A stretch of 64,000 bases of DNA from Lachnospiraceae bacterium (GCA_022652545.1 JALCRM010000001.1:124001-188000), one strand, 5' to 3'. Numbered from the stretch's first letter, positions 16,634 through 26,315 are shown. Notes: generated from the sequence alone by a model not told the origin. Program-made: numbers and translations.

Positions 16634-18097
16634 GTGACAAGCATCTCGCTGCATGCAGTGTTCTATAAGAAAGAGGATCCCGGCGGGACAAAGCCCGGCC
16701 GGATCTTTCTGCTTGCCTTCTGTCTGGGTCTCGCCGTCTGGCTGCCGTGGTTTCTGTGCTTTTATCCCGGCGTGCTGACGCCGGATTCCGTCTGGCAGAC
16801 CGGGCAGGCCATGCGTGTGTACACCTACCAGGACCAGCATCCCTTCCTGCACACTCTCATGATCCAGCTGTTCTGGCAGCTCGGCAGCCGGGTCTTTGCC
16901 GGCGCGGGATTTTCGGTGTCCGCGCAGCAGATGACGAATGCCCAGATCAATGCGGGCGTCGGCACTTACATTGCGGCACAGCAGATCCTGCTTGCCGCAT
17001 GTTTTGCGTACATTCTGATGCTCTGTGCAAAACACGGCGTACGCAGGGCGTGGCGCGTTTTCCTCTGGCTCTTTTTCTTCGCGGTGCCGTACAACGCGCT
17101 CTATTCCGTCACGGTCGTCAAGAATGTACCGTTTACCGCGGCGGTGCTGACTTTTGCGGCTTTTCTGTACGAACACACGGAGAGCGGGCAAAGGTGGACG
17201 GCACGCGGCAGGGCTGTGCTGGCGGCGCTGGGCTTTCTGTTTTGCCTGCTGGCATCGAACGGTTTTCCGGCCTTTGTGTTTTTTGCGGTATGTTTTGCGA
17301 TTGCAAAGCCCCGGGAATTCCGTAAACTTGCGCTCACCTTTGCCTTGACGGCCGCCCTGGCGCTGGTTTTCAAGGGGCCTGTCGAGAGAGCGTGCGGCGT
17401 CGAGAAGGCGGATGTGAGCGAAGCGCTGTCCGTGCCTCTGCAGCAGGTGGCGGCCGTGATTTTCTTAGACGGGAAGATCTCGGAGGAACAGCTTGCGGAA
17501 GTGAATGAGATCTTTGACACGGCGGTCGTGAAAGACGCGGAACACGGGTACAGGCCGGAACTGGCGGATCCGATCAAGGACGCGGTGAAGGCAAAAGGAA
17601 ACAGCGCGCAGCTTACCGCGCACCCGCTGCGCTACCTCGGGCTCTGGTGGGAGATCGGCACGGCAAACCCCGGGATCTACGCAAAGGCCTGGCTCGGACA
17701 GACGGAAGGCTATCTGTGGCCGCACATCGGGGCAAAACAGGATTATTCCACCGAGGTCATGCAGAACAGCCTCGGGATCACACGGAACAACTTATGGTCG
17801 AACAAAGCCATCATTGTGCTGTATAATTTCCTTACGAACTTCACGAAGGTCTACGTGCATCTGTGGAGCACGGGATCTTCCGTGTGGGCTGTGCTGGCGG
17901 GGGTTGTCATCGCCGCCGCGCGGAAAAGACCGCGGTATGTTTTTGCGCCGTTCCTCGGCGTCTGGCTGACAGTGCTTGCATCGGCGCCGGTCTCGAGCGA
18001 TCTGCGGTACATCTACTGTATGTTCCTGGGGTTCCTGCCGCTGCTCTTTGAGGCCTGCGGCGGGTCGGAAAATTCTGAATCGCAGCAACGGTGCTGA
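16634..18097 (+). CDS. DUF6020-like multi-pass membrane protein inside the arginine cluster
   Basis: 487 aa, GTG start with AGGAG seven bases upstream. About ten hydrophobic helices are visible. The first loop LCFYPGVLTPDSVWQTGQAM...DQHPFLHTLMIQLFW has the GT-C-like pattern of an extracytoplasmic acidic pair followed by an HP motif that I associate with DUF6020 proteins, putative glycosyltransferases. An arginine-synthesis role is not apparent. The last codons (SQQRC, stop) are encoded by hairpin element C: the TGA stop is the loop of its CGGTGC-TGAC-GCACCG hairpin. The gene separates argJ from argB, which normally adjoin, and so looks like an insertion into an ancestral argCJBD operon. Confidence 0.75.
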   Translation: MTSISLHAVFYKKEDPGGTKPGRIFLLAFCLGLAVWLPWFLCFYPGVLTPDSVWQTGQAMRVYTYQDQHPFLHTLMIQLFWQLGSRVFAGAGFSVSAQQMTNAQINAGVGTYIAAQQILLAACFAYILMLCAKHGVRRAWRVFLWLFFFAVPYNALYSVTVVKNVPFTAAVLTFAAFLYEHTESGQRWTARGRAVLAALGFLFCLLASNGFPAFVFFAVCFAIAKPREFRKLALTFALTAALALVFKGPVERACGVEKADVSEALSVPLQQVAAVIFLDGKISEEQLAEVNEIFDTAVVKDAEHGYRPELADPIKDAVKAKGNSAQLTAHPLRYLGLWWEIGTANPGIYAKAWLGQTEGYLWPHIGAKQDYSTEVMQNSLGITRNNLWSNKAIIVLYNFLTNFTKVYVHLWSTGSSVWAVLAGVVIAAARKRPRYVFAPFLGVWLTVLASAPVSSDLRYIYCMFLGFLPLLFEACGGSENSESQQRC

Positions 18098-18250
18098 CGC
18101 ACCGGCTGCCTGTTTCGGAGAACCTGCGGTTCTCCTTATAGAGGTGTAAACATGACGCTGTGCGCCGATGCGCCCATCGTCATGTCGCAGCAACGGTGCT
18201 GACGCACCGGCTGCCTATTTCGGAGAACCTTCGGTTCTCCTCATAGAGGT
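18080..18250 (+). repeat. Hairpin/RBS element, locus C: one partial and one full copy before argB
   Basis: Copy 1 (18080-18147) has GCAGC-A-ACGGTGC-TGAC-GCACCG-GCTGC, GGAGAACC-TGC-GGTTCTCC and TTATAGAGGTG. Copy 2 (18151-18247) begins with an alternative hairpin 1 (CATGACG...CGTCATG), then repeats hairpins 2 and 3 and TCATAGAGGTG. The final GAGG is the argB ribosome site. The GAGGTGTA segment occurs before and after the second module. The first 40-odd bases of copy 2 are identical to the element at 44.76 kb. Copy 1 supplies the stop codon of the DUF6020 gene. Confidence 0.93.
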
Positions 18251-18255
18251 GTAGA

Positions 18256-19167
18256 ATGGCAGAAGCAACGCATTTGAGCAAACAGCAGGAAGAGGCGCAG
18301 GCCAAGGCAGAGGTCCTGATCGAAGCGCTTCCCTACATACAGAAGTACAACCGCAAGATCATTGTGGTAAAATACGGCGGGTCGGCGATGAAGGACCCGG
18401 AGCTGCAGCGCAATGTCATACAGGATGTGACGCTGCTCAAGCTGGTCGGCTTCAAGCCGATCATCGTGCACGGCGGCGGCAAGGCCATCAGCAACTGGGT
18501 GGAAAAGACCGGCGGCGAGGCTAAATTTGTGAACGGCCTGCGCGTCACGGACGAGCAGACGATGGAGATCGCGGAGATGGTGCTCGGCCGGGTCAGCAAA
18601 CAGCTGGTCACAATGGTGGAAGAGCTCGGTACGCGCGCGGTCGGCATCAGCGGCAAGGACGGAAGGCTCCTCCACTGCGTGCGCAAGTATTCGGACGGGC
18701 AGGACATCGGCTTCGTCGGCGACGTGGACCGCGTGAACCCGAAGATCCTGCACGATCTCATCGACAATGACTATCTGCCGATCGTCGCGCCGATCGGCCT
18801 GGACGACGATTTCAACACGTACAATATCAACGCGGACGACGCGGCCTGTGCGATCGCCAAGGCTGTGCACGCCTACAAGCTGGTCTTCCTCACGGATGTC
18901 GGCGGGGTGTACCGCAATTTTGAAGACAAGAGCACGTTCATTTCAAGGATGTCGGTGGCCGAGGCGGATGCGCTGATGGGCAGCGGCGTCATCGGAGGCG
19001 GCATGCTGCCGAAGCTGGCCAACTGCACCGATGCCGTGCGCGCGGGCGTGGACAGGGTGCATATTCTGGACGGCAGGATCCCGCACTCCATGCTCCTCGA
19101 GATCTTTACTGACAAGGGCATCGGCACCATGTTTTACAACACGGACAGGAAAGAGGCAAATTCATGA
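18256..19167 (+). CDS. argB: Acetylglutamate kinase
   Basis: 303 aa. It phosphorylates N-acetylglutamate. The amino-acid-kinase motifs are [73 protein letters not shown] and [12 protein letters not shown]. The GAGG ribosome site six bases before the ATG belongs to hairpin element C, so the element directly controls or at least supplies initiation. The stop codon overlaps the argD start (ATGA). Confidence 0.96.
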   Translation: MAEATHLSKQQEEAQAKAEVLIEALPYIQKYNRKIIVVKYGGSAMKDPELQRNVIQDVTLLKLVGFKPIIVHGGGKAISNWVEKTGGEAKFVNGLRVTDEQTMEIAEMVLGRVSKQLVTMVEELGTRAVGISGKDGRLLHCVRKYSDGQDIGFVGDVDRVNPKILHDLIDNDYLPIVAPIGLDDDFNTYNINADDAACAIAKAVHAYKLVFLTDVGGVYRNFEDKSTFISRMSVAEADALMGSGVIGGGMLPKLANCTDAVRAGVDRVHILDGRIPHSMLLEIFTDKGIGTMFYNTDRKEANS

Positions 19168-20399
19168 CAGCAGACAGGAATACGGATGCGGAAACCGGAA
19201 AAATGGCAGCGCTCATTGAAGAGGCTGAAAAGGACCTGCTGCATACCTACAACAGGTACCAGATCGTGCTCGACCGCGGCGAAGGCATGTATCTTTTCGA
19301 CACCGACGGGAAGCGCTACCTGGACTTCATGGCCGGTATCGCCGTCTTTGCCTTCGGATACGGGGACAGGGATTTCAACGATGCACTGAAGGCACAGATC
19401 GACAGGATCATCCACACTTCGAATTATTTTTACAACGAGCCGGCGATCTGCGCGGCAAAACACCTCAAGCAGGTTTCCGGTATGGACCGCGTGTTTTTCA
19501 CCAACAGCGGCGCGGAATCCGTGGAAGGCGCGCTCAAGGCGGCCGTCAAGCATGCCTACCTGAAAGACGGCAGGCACGACCATGAGATCATTGCGATGGA
19601 GCATTCCTTCCATGGAAGGACCTACGGGGCGCTTTCGGTCACCGGCAATGAAAAGTACCGGGACCCGTTCGGCCCGATGCCCGGTGATGTAAAGTTTGCC
19701 CGCATCAACGACATCGACTCTGTGAAGGCCTGCATTTCGGACAAAACATGCGCCCTCATCATGGAAGTCGTGCAGGGCGAAGGCGGCGTCATTCCCGCGA
19801 CTTCGGAATTCCTGCGCGAAGTGCGCTCTCTTGCGGATGAGAGAGGCTTCCTGCTGATCTTCGACGAAGTGCAGTGCGGCATGGGCCGGACAGGGAGCAT
19901 GTACGCATGGCAGAAATACGGCGTGAAGCCGGATATCATGACGACGGCAAAGGCGCTGGGGTGCGGCGTGCCGGTCGGCGCGTTCCTGATGACGGAGCAG
20001 GTCGCCGGGAGTTCCCTTGCAGCCGGAGACCACGGCACGACCTACGGCGGAAATCCACTGGCCGCGGCTGCGGTCTGCAAAGTGCTCGATCTTTACGAAG
20101 AGCGGCACATCGTGGAACATGTACAGGAGATCTCGCCTTATTTTGAAAGCAGGCTGGATGAACTGAAAGCGGAGTTCCCCGGCATCATAGACCGGCGCGG
20201 GGCGGGCCTGATGCAGGGCCTTGTGTTTGACAGGCCGGTAAAGGGCATCATTGCCGATGCGATGGATCACGGCCTCATTCTGATCAACGCGGGCTCAGAC
20301 ATCATACGTTTTGTGCCGCCGCTCATCGTATCCCGGGAGAATATCGACGAAATGCTGCGTATACTCAGACCCTGCATTGAGAAGGAGTATTCCAGATGA
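19164..20399 (+). CDS. argD: Acetylornithine aminotransferase
   Basis: 411 aa, class III pyridoxal-phosphate aminotransferase converting N-acetylglutamate semialdehyde to N-acetylornithine. The PLP-binding segment [20 protein letters not shown] and the Schiff-base Lys263 in [16 protein letters not shown] are clear, with THGTTYGG-type [15 protein letters not shown] following. GAGG lies seven bases before the ATG, which overlaps the argB stop. Its own stop overlaps the start of the solute-binding protein gene (ATGA). Confidence 0.95.
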   Translation: MTADRNTDAETGKMAALIEEAEKDLLHTYNRYQIVLDRGEGMYLFDTDGKRYLDFMAGIAVFAFGYGDRDFNDALKAQIDRIIHTSNYFYNEPAICAAKHLKQVSGMDRVFFTNSGAESVEGALKAAVKHAYLKDGRHDHEIIAMEHSFHGRTYGALSVTGNEKYRDPFGPMPGDVKFARINDIDSVKACISDKTCALIMEVVQGEGGVIPATSEFLREVRSLADERGFLLIFDEVQCGMGRTGSMYAWQKYGVKPDIMTTAKALGCGVPVGAFLMTEQVAGSSLAAGDHGTTYGGNPLAAAAVCKVLDLYEERHIVEHVQEISPYFESRLDELKAEFPGIIDRRGAGLMQGLVFDRPVKGIIADAMDHGLILINAGSDIIRFVPPLIVSRENIDEMLRILRPCIEKEYSR

Positions 20400-21772
20400 A
20401 TCTGCGGACACGCATTCTGTCAGGACTGATCGTACTTGCGCTCCTGGCGGGCCTCATCTATATTGCGATCGCGTTCAATACCTCAGAGGAAGACAACTCT
20501 CCGGAGCCGCTCTTTTCCACCAAGACGACGCTGAATCTGTGGTACAACGACGACGCCCTCACGGACTATCTCAACGAGATGGCGGTGCAGTACAACGAGT
20601 CCCAGAATGACTACCGCGTGGTGCCGCAGCTCCAGGACGGTGTGGACTACCTGGACAGCATCAACAAGACTTCCATTGCGGGCACGGACTATCCGGACAT
20701 GTACGTTATTTCCAACGATCAGCTGGCCAAGGCGAGCCTTGCGGGCCTTGCGACGGAAGTGACGGACCGTCAGAGTTTCGCGGATAACGTCATCTTCCCG
20801 CAGACCGCCATCAACGCAGTGACATTTGACGGCCAGGTCATCGCCTATCCGTTTTATTTTGAGACGGCAGCCCTGCTCTACAACTCCACATACCTGAAGT
20901 CGATGGCCGATTCTCTCGGACAGTCGCTTTCCGACACGGTTCCGGTGACGGTGCAGGATATCATCAAACTGGCCAACAACTACAATGCGCCCGAAGGCGT
21001 TACGGACATTTTCACCTGGGACGTCAGCGATATTTTCTACAATTATTATTTTCTCGGCAGCTTCATCGATGTGGGCGGCGCAGCCGGCGACGACCCGAAA
21101 ACGATCGACATCTACAATGCCGATGCGATCCAGGCCCTGGCGGTCTACCAGCAGCTCGGCCAGTATTTTTCGCCGGACACCAAAACAAAGTACGAAACGA
21201 TCCTCGACAACTTCTGCAGCGGCAAGGTCGTCTTCACCACGGCGACGACGGACGCGGTGGAGAAGATCAAACAGGCCGCGGATAAAGGCACTTTCACGGG
21301 AGATTACGGCGTGACCAAGGTGCCGGACATCACGGACAGTCTGAAGACAAAGGGCCTTTCAGTGACGCAGTGCATTGCCGTGAACGGCTATTCGGAGCAG
21401 CAGGATGCCTGCAACAGCTTCATCCGCTATATGATCTTCGATCACAATACCGATTTTTATGACCGGACAGGCAAGGGGATCGCGCAGAACGGCTACAAAT
21501 ACAGCGACAGCCATATGACGGATTTCTTCAATGCGTATGCGGACTCCACGCCGATGCCCAAGATGCGGCAGACCGGGAACTTCTGGATGTTCATGGAAAA
21601 CACGTTCGCACAGGTGTGGGACGGCGCGGATCCGAACGATTCGCTGAAGAGCCTCTATGAACAGACCATGGTACAGATCACGGGCAATAACGACTTTACC
21701 TGTGAAAAGCTTGCGGATCCCGCAAAGATCGATCTGAACGAAGGACTTACGAACGACGGAAGCGGCGACTGA
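20396..21772 (+). CDS. Extracellular solute-binding protein (family 1-like), membrane-anchored
   Basis: 458 aa. The N-terminus [27 protein letters not shown] is an uncleaved-looking signal anchor; there is no lipobox Cys, unusual for a Gram-positive binding protein. The body has the sugar/oligopeptide-binding fold pattern: TTLNLWYNDDALTDYLNEMA, YPDMYVISNDQLAKASLAGL, GVTKVPDI and a C-terminal region rich in Asp/Asn/Phe. No ABC permease or ATPase gene adjoins it. It overlaps argD by four bases, so it is translated with the arginine genes. The ligand is unknown; a sensory or accessory role is as likely as transport. Confidence 0.8.
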   Translation: MNLRTRILSGLIVLALLAGLIYIAIAFNTSEEDNSPEPLFSTKTTLNLWYNDDALTDYLNEMAVQYNESQNDYRVVPQLQDGVDYLDSINKTSIAGTDYPDMYVISNDQLAKASLAGLATEVTDRQSFADNVIFPQTAINAVTFDGQVIAYPFYFETAALLYNSTYLKSMADSLGQSLSDTVPVTVQDIIKLANNYNAPEGVTDIFTWDVSDIFYNYYFLGSFIDVGGAAGDDPKTIDIYNADAIQALAVYQQLGQYFSPDTKTKYETILDNFCSGKVVFTTATTDAVEKIKQAADKGTFTGDYGVTKVPDITDSLKTKGLSVTQCIAVNGYSEQQDACNSFIRYMIFDHNTDFYDRTGKGIAQNGYKYSDSHMTDFFNAYADSTPMPKMRQTGNFWMFMENTFAQVWDGADPNDSLKSLYEQTMVQITGNNDFTCEKLADPAKIDLNEGLTNDGSGD

Positions 21773-21895
21773 GACATTTCCGGTGTAAAAAGGATGCCGG
21801 ATTTAAATTCCCGTTTTCCCGGCAGAACAAATCTGCTATGATGAAACTGCACACGGCGGGGTCCTCCCGATGCCGGCAAGGCGAAGGAGGAGCGT

Positions 21896-22765
21896 GTGAA
21901 GATAGCGGATACATTTCATACAATGGCAAAAATATTTGCGGGCAGACCTGGGAAAACGGCAGGTCTGCTCGTTGTTGTTCTGGCGGTGGACCTGCTGTTT
22001 CCGGCGTGCGGAGATGCCGGGGAGATCAGCCTTTCGGAGTATACGGCGGCGTCCGCGTCAGCTGCATCCGGCACAAGCCTCTCCGGCGGATCGGCAGGCC
22101 GTGGCATTCCGCAGGCAGCGGCGGGAGAAACTGCGCAGGCAGCCGCCGGTGAAAATCCGTCGGTATCAGCGGGCGGCAACGTACCGGCAGCGGCAGCGGG
22201 AAGCGCTTCGTCTTCGGAAGGAGACACTGCGGCGGACATCAAGGTCTACGTCTGCGGCGCGGTCATGAAGGAAGGCGTCTACGAGCTGCCGGCGGACGCC
22301 CGCGTCTGCGATGCGATCGGGATGGCAGGCGGTTTCCGGGAGGATGCGGAGAAGTCGTACATCAATCAGGCCATGCTCCTGCACGATGCGGATCAGATCC
22401 GCGTGCCGACGGTGCAGGAAGCCGCACAGGAATCCGGTCAGGCGGCAGGAGCGGCTGCCGGTTCGGGAACAGGGGGAAATGCCGGCCTGTCGGCGGGGCA
22501 GGAAAGTGGGGCAGCAGCCGGCGGCGTGTTGCCCGGTGACGATTCCGCTGGCTCTTCGGGTTCCGCGGGGCAGAAGACAAACCTCAATACGGCAACCTCC
22601 GAGCAGCTGCAGCAGATCCCCGGCATCGGTCCCGCAAAGGCAGCCCTGATCATCGCCTACCGTGAGCAGCACGGGTCCTTTGCCTCGCCGGAAGAGATCA
22701 TGAAGATCAGCGGGATCAAGGAAGGCCTGTATACAAAGATCGAGCCGTTCATCTCAGTGAATTGA
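21896..22765 (+). CDS. comEA: ComEA-like helix-hairpin-helix DNA-binding protein
   Basis: 289 aa, GTG start with GGAGG five bases upstream. One N-terminal hydrophobic helix (TAGLLVVVLAVDLLFPACG) could be a signal anchor, or a lipoprotein signal given the Cys. A long Ala/Gly/Ser linker follows, then an SLBB-type domain (DIKVYVCGAVMKEGVYELP...GGF), a second Gly/Ala/Ser linker, and a C-terminal HhH domain (NLNTATSEQLQQIPGIGPAKAALIIAYREQHG). ComEA captures double-stranded DNA outside the membrane and hands it to ComEC, encoded 3.6 kb downstream. The linkers are longer than usual. An intervening two-component system separates the two competence genes. Confidence 0.88.
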   Translation: MKIADTFHTMAKIFAGRPGKTAGLLVVVLAVDLLFPACGDAGEISLSEYTAASASAASGTSLSGGSAGRGIPQAAAGETAQAAAGENPSVSAGGNVPAAAAGSASSSEGDTAADIKVYVCGAVMKEGVYELPADARVCDAIGMAGGFREDAEKSYINQAMLLHDADQIRVPTVQEAAQESGQAAGAAAGSGTGGNAGLSAGQESGAAAGGVLPGDDSAGSSGSAGQKTNLNTATSEQLQQIPGIGPAKAALIIAYREQHGSFASPEEIMKISGIKEGLYTKIEPFISVN

Positions 22766-22785
22766 AGGCTTTTATCGCCCGCCCC

Positions 22786-22814
22786 TTGCCCCCGTCCTGC
22801 CGGTTGTCTATAAT
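22786..22814 (+). promoter_or_regulatory. Promoter for the response regulator - kinase - GerMN transcript
   Basis: TTGCCC and a perfect TATAAT are 17 bases apart, 48 bp before the response-regulator ATG and just after the comEA stop. No palindrome was seen over the boxes. Confidence 0.65.
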
Positions 22815-22861
22815 TGAGAAAGGCGTAAAGCCTGAAAAAGAAAGGAAAAGGCGGTTCGATC

Positions 22862-23578
22862 ATGGCAAAGATTCTGGTCGTGGATGATGAAAAACTGATC
22901 GTAAAGGGTATCCGTTTCAGCCTGATGCAGGATGGCTACGAGGTGGACTGCGCATACGACGGGAAAGAAGCGCTGGAAAAGGCCAGGACCGGGAATTACG
23001 ATACGATACTCCTTGACGTCATGCTGCCGGAAATGGACGGTTTTGAAGTCTGCCAGCAGATCCGGGAGTTTTCGGATGTACCGATCATCATGCTGACGGC
23101 CAAGGGCGAGGATATGGACAAGATCCTGGGACTCGACTACGGCGCCGACGATTATATCACCAAACCATTCAATATCCTCGAAGTCAAAGCACGCATCAAG
23201 GCAATCATGCGCCGTACGGAGGCCGTGAAAAAGGCCGGTGAGAAGCTGGCTCAGCAGGAACATGCCAAGGAAGAATACCTGGAAAACGGCGACATGAAGC
23301 TCGACTGCGACAACCGCAGGCTCTATGTGGCCGGCCGCGAGGTCAACCTTACCTCCAAGGAATTTGAACTGCTCGAACTGCTGGTCCGCAACCCCGGCAA
23401 GGTATATGGCCGTGAAAAACTGCTGAATGATATCTGGGGCAGCGATTTCCCGGGCGATGTCCGCACCGTGGACGTGCATATCCGGAGACTGCGTGAAAAG
23501 ATCGAGTCCAACCCTTCCGAACCTAAATATGTACAGACAAAGTGGGGCATCGGCTATTATTTCCACAACCAGGCCTGA
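22862..23578 (+). CDS. OmpR/PhoB-type response regulator
   Basis: 238 aa. The receiver domain begins MAKILVVDDEKLIVKGIRFS, has the phospho-acceptor Asp52 in TILLDVMLPEMDG, and ends with DYITKPFNILEVKARIKA. A winged-helix domain occupies the C-terminus (RLYVAGREVNLTSKEFELLELLVRNPGKVYGREKLLNDIWG...VRTVDVHIRRLREKIE). An insertion between the domains (VKKAGEKLAQQEHAKEEYLENG) is longer than in PhoB. It lies 45 bp before its probable cognate kinase. Among clostridial pairs it resembles wall-stress (YycF/PhoP-like) regulators; the target is not determined. Confidence 0.93.
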   Translation: MAKILVVDDEKLIVKGIRFSLMQDGYEVDCAYDGKEALEKARTGNYDTILLDVMLPEMDGFEVCQQIREFSDVPIIMLTAKGEDMDKILGLDYGADDYITKPFNILEVKARIKAIMRRTEAVKKAGEKLAQQEHAKEEYLENGDMKLDCDNRRLYVAGREVNLTSKEFELLELLVRNPGKVYGREKLLNDIWGSDFPGDVRTVDVHIRRLREKIESNPSEPKYVQTKWGIGYYFHNQA

Positions 23579-23623
23579 CAGTACGTGCGCCGGGGCTGAG
23601 CCGCCTAGAACGAAGGATCCTGT

Positions 23624-25390
23624 TTGAAAGAAAAAATCTTACGGTTTTACCAAAATTCACATTTTCTGCGCAGCATGAAGACGCGGATCTTTTTCATTAT
23701 CTTCTTTGTCGGCATGATCCCCTGCATCATCCTGCACTACAGCATCGTTTCCAGTTATGAGAGCCGCGCCGTCAGCGTCCGCACTTCCGATGTCAAGCTG
23801 CAGATGAAGGTGCTGGCCAACCATCTCATTACCTACGGCTTTCTGGAAGATTCGGAATCCGATACGATCAATGCGGAACTTGCGCAGTTCTCTTCACTCA
23901 ACGACGGGCGCGTCCTTGTCATCGACGACAATCTTAAGGTCATCAAGGACACGTACGGCATTTCGGAAGGGAAGACGATCATCACCGAGGAAGTCGTAAA
24001 GTGCAGGCAGGAAGGCTCCAAAGCCATTGCATCCACCTATGACAAAACAGACGGCTATATCGAATGCATCACGCCGATCATCGAGACCACTTCCCTGGAA
24101 TCGGGCGATTATACGGACAGCGGCACACAGGAAGAGAACGTGAAGGGCGTCCTGCTCACTTCGGTTTCTACGGATTCCATCATGGCCACGAAGGAAGTCC
24201 TGAGCCGGCAGGCGCTGCTGCTGGAGATCATCATGCTGCTCTGCGTGCTTTCGCTGGCGATGGTCCTGTCGCAGGTGCTAGTGCGTCCGTTCGACCGTCT
24301 TTCCCATTCTGTCAGCGAAGTCAAGGCGGGCTTCCTGACGGAGATCCCTCCGGAGAATACTTACCTGGAAACGGAAAACATCATAGAAGCCTTCAACAGG
24401 GTGCTGGCCCGCGTAAGATCGCTTGACGACAGCCGCGAGGAATTCATATCCAACGTTTCGCATGAGCTGAAGACGCCGATGGCTTCCATGAAGGTACTGG
24501 CGGATTCCCTGCTGTCGGAGGAGAACGTTCCGCCGGAAATGTACCGGGAATTTCTTACGGACATCGACACGGAGATCGACAGGGAAAACAAGATCATCGG
24601 CGATCTCCTCAGCCTTGTTCGTATGGACAACCGCGATGCCAGACTGGTCATTACGAACGTGGATATCGGCGCACTGACGGAGATCATCTGCCGCAGGGTG
24701 AGGCCGCTGGCGCGGATGCGCGATATAGAGATCACGCTGGTCTGTGAGCGCAGCATTACGGCGGAAGTGGATGAACTCAAACTGACAATGGCGCTCACGA
24801 ATCTTATTGAAAATGCGGTGAAGTACAATCGTGATCACGGAAAAGTCCTGGTGACCGTGGATGCGGACCATCAGAATTTCATGATCCGCATAGAAGACAA
24901 CGGCGTCGGCATGCCGGCTGATTCACTCGAACATATCTGGGAACGCTTTTACCGTGTGGACAAGTCGCGCTCCAGGGAAGTGGGCGGGAACGGCCTGGGC
25001 CTGGCCATTACCAAGAATGTGGTGCTCCTGCACCGCGGAACGATCTCAGTCTCCAGCAGGCAGGGCGAAAATTCCGGATCGACTTTTGTTTTGACGATCC
25101 CGCTCAAGAACATCGACAATCCGCAGGAATCCGCAGCGCTCGGCATGAAGGGCGCGGTGCCGGGAAAGGCGGCGCGCACCGAACTGCCGAAACAGCGGAG
25201 CCATCACAGGAAAAAGGACGCCGGCAGGAAAAAGGTCAGCTCCGACACCAGGGAATTCACGCAGCAGGAAATACGTGAGATCGAGGCGGCAGTCACAAGT
25301 GCCGCCGCATCACAGCCGTCGGAAGGACAGCAGAAGGCAGACAAGGCGGAGAAGGCGCACAATGAACAGCAGACTTCGAAAAAAAAGTAA
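23624..25390 (+). CDS. Membrane sensor histidine kinase
   Basis: 588 aa, TTG start with AAGGA six bases upstream; an internal Met at MKTRIFFIIF is a possible alternative. Topology: TM1 (TRIFFIIFFVGMIPCIILHYSIV), an extracellular sensor loop of about 150 residues, TM2 (ALLLEIIMLLCVLSLAMVLSQVLV), a HAMP-like segment, then the HisKA box FISNVSHELKTPMASMKVLA with His280 and an HATPase domain (NLIENAVKYN, DNGVGM, GNGLGLAI). A basic, Gln/Lys-rich tail of about 75 residues is unusual. The 3' end overlaps the start of the GerMN gene by 29 bases in another frame, implying coupled translation. Confidence 0.92.
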   Translation: MKEKILRFYQNSHFLRSMKTRIFFIIFFVGMIPCIILHYSIVSSYESRAVSVRTSDVKLQMKVLANHLITYGFLEDSESDTINAELAQFSSLNDGRVLVIDDNLKVIKDTYGISEGKTIITEEVVKCRQEGSKAIASTYDKTDGYIECITPIIETTSLESGDYTDSGTQEENVKGVLLTSVSTDSIMATKEVLSRQALLLEIIMLLCVLSLAMVLSQVLVRPFDRLSHSVSEVKAGFLTEIPPENTYLETENIIEAFNRVLARVRSLDDSREEFISNVSHELKTPMASMKVLADSLLSEENVPPEMYREFLTDIDTEIDRENKIIGDLLSLVRMDNRDARLVITNVDIGALTEIICRRVRPLARMRDIEITLVCERSITAEVDELKLTMALTNLIENAVKYNRDHGKVLVTVDADHQNFMIRIEDNGVGMPADSLEHIWERFYRVDKSRSREVGGNGLGLAITKNVVLLHRGTISVSSRQGENSGSTFVLTIPLKNIDNPQESAALGMKGAVPGKAARTELPKQRSHHRKKDAGRKKVSSDTREFTQQEIREIEAAVTSAAASQPSEGQQKADKAEKAHNEQQTSKKK

Positions 25391-26315
25391 TTGCTTCATC
25401 CTGCTCCTGGCTGCGGTGCTGATGCTTGCAGGCTGCGGCGGGCAGCAGGAACAGACGGATACGCCGACGATCGGCGACACGCGCAGCGACGGCACGTACG
25501 AGATCTACTATATCAACAAGGATACGACGTCCATCGTGGCGAAGGACTATATGCCGACTGCCAAGACAAGCGGCGCACTGATCGACGAGCTGGTCGAACA
25601 GCTTTCCGCTTCAAAGGAGCCGGTGAACTTTCAGCCGCCGATCAGCGGCTTCGGCCTCCTTGGTCACAATATGGACAACGGTGCCCTGACGCTCGACGTT
25701 TCCGACACCTTTTCCACGCTGGAGGACCTGCGGAGTATTCTGGTGCGGGCAGCGCTTGTCGATACGCTCTGCCAGATCCCGGGCGTAAAAAGTGTTTCGA
25801 TCACCGTGAACGGCAGCGTGCTCAAGGACGCTGACGGAAACGCGGTGGGCAGCATGACGCCGAACATGTTTGTCGTAAATCTCGGCAAAGACATCAATTC
25901 GTATGAAAAGACGAGGCTCACGCTCTATTTTGCCAACAAAGAAGGCGACGGGCTCATGGCCGTAGGGCGCACTGTCGTTTACAACAGCAACATTTCCAGG
26001 GAAAAACTGATCGTGGAGGAACTGATCAAGGGGCCGAACGGCGACAACATCTATCCCACGATCAACCCCGCAGCCAAACTGGTCAGTGTGACGAGCCGTG
26101 ACGGCGTCTGTTACGTGAACTTCGACAGCGCTTTTCTCGATGAACCCTACAGCATCAAACCGGAGACGGCGATCTATTCGCTCGTGGACTCCCTGACGCA
26201 GGTGGCCGGCATCAGCAAAGTACAGATCTCGGTAGAAGGCGGCACATCTGACAGCTTCATGGACCAGATCCCGCTGCAGACCGTGTTCGAACGCAACCTC
26301 AATATCGTGGAATGA
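25362..26315 (+). CDS. GerMN-domain lipoprotein
   Basis: 317 aa from the ATG at 25362. The longer track ORF starts in the antisense-like Arg-rich tail region and has no ribosome site. The lipoprotein signal is CFILLLAAVLMLAGCGGQQ (LAGC lipobox). Two GerMN repeats follow: about residues 45-165 (YEIYYINKDTTSIVAKDY...LTLDVSDTFSTLEDL) and 180-310 (TLYFANKEGDGLMAVGR...CYVNFDSAFLDEP...VQISVEGG). GerM-type proteins function at the forespore/membrane-peptidoglycan interface in spore formers, and the domain also follows two-component kinases (LpqB-like) elsewhere. Overlap with the kinase gene suggests it modulates that sensor. Confidence 0.88.
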   Translation: MNSRLRKKSNCFILLLAAVLMLAGCGGQQEQTDTPTIGDTRSDGTYEIYYINKDTTSIVAKDYMPTAKTSGALIDELVEQLSASKEPVNFQPPISGFGLLGHNMDNGALTLDVSDTFSTLEDLRSILVRAALVDTLCQIPGVKSVSITVNGSVLKDADGNAVGSMTPNMFVVNLGKDINSYEKTRLTLYFANKEGDGLMAVGRTVVYNSNISREKLIVEELIKGPNGDNIYPTINPAAKLVSVTSRDGVCYVNFDSAFLDEPYSIKPETAIYSLVDSLTQVAGISKVQISVEGGTSDSFMDQIPLQTVFERNLNIVE

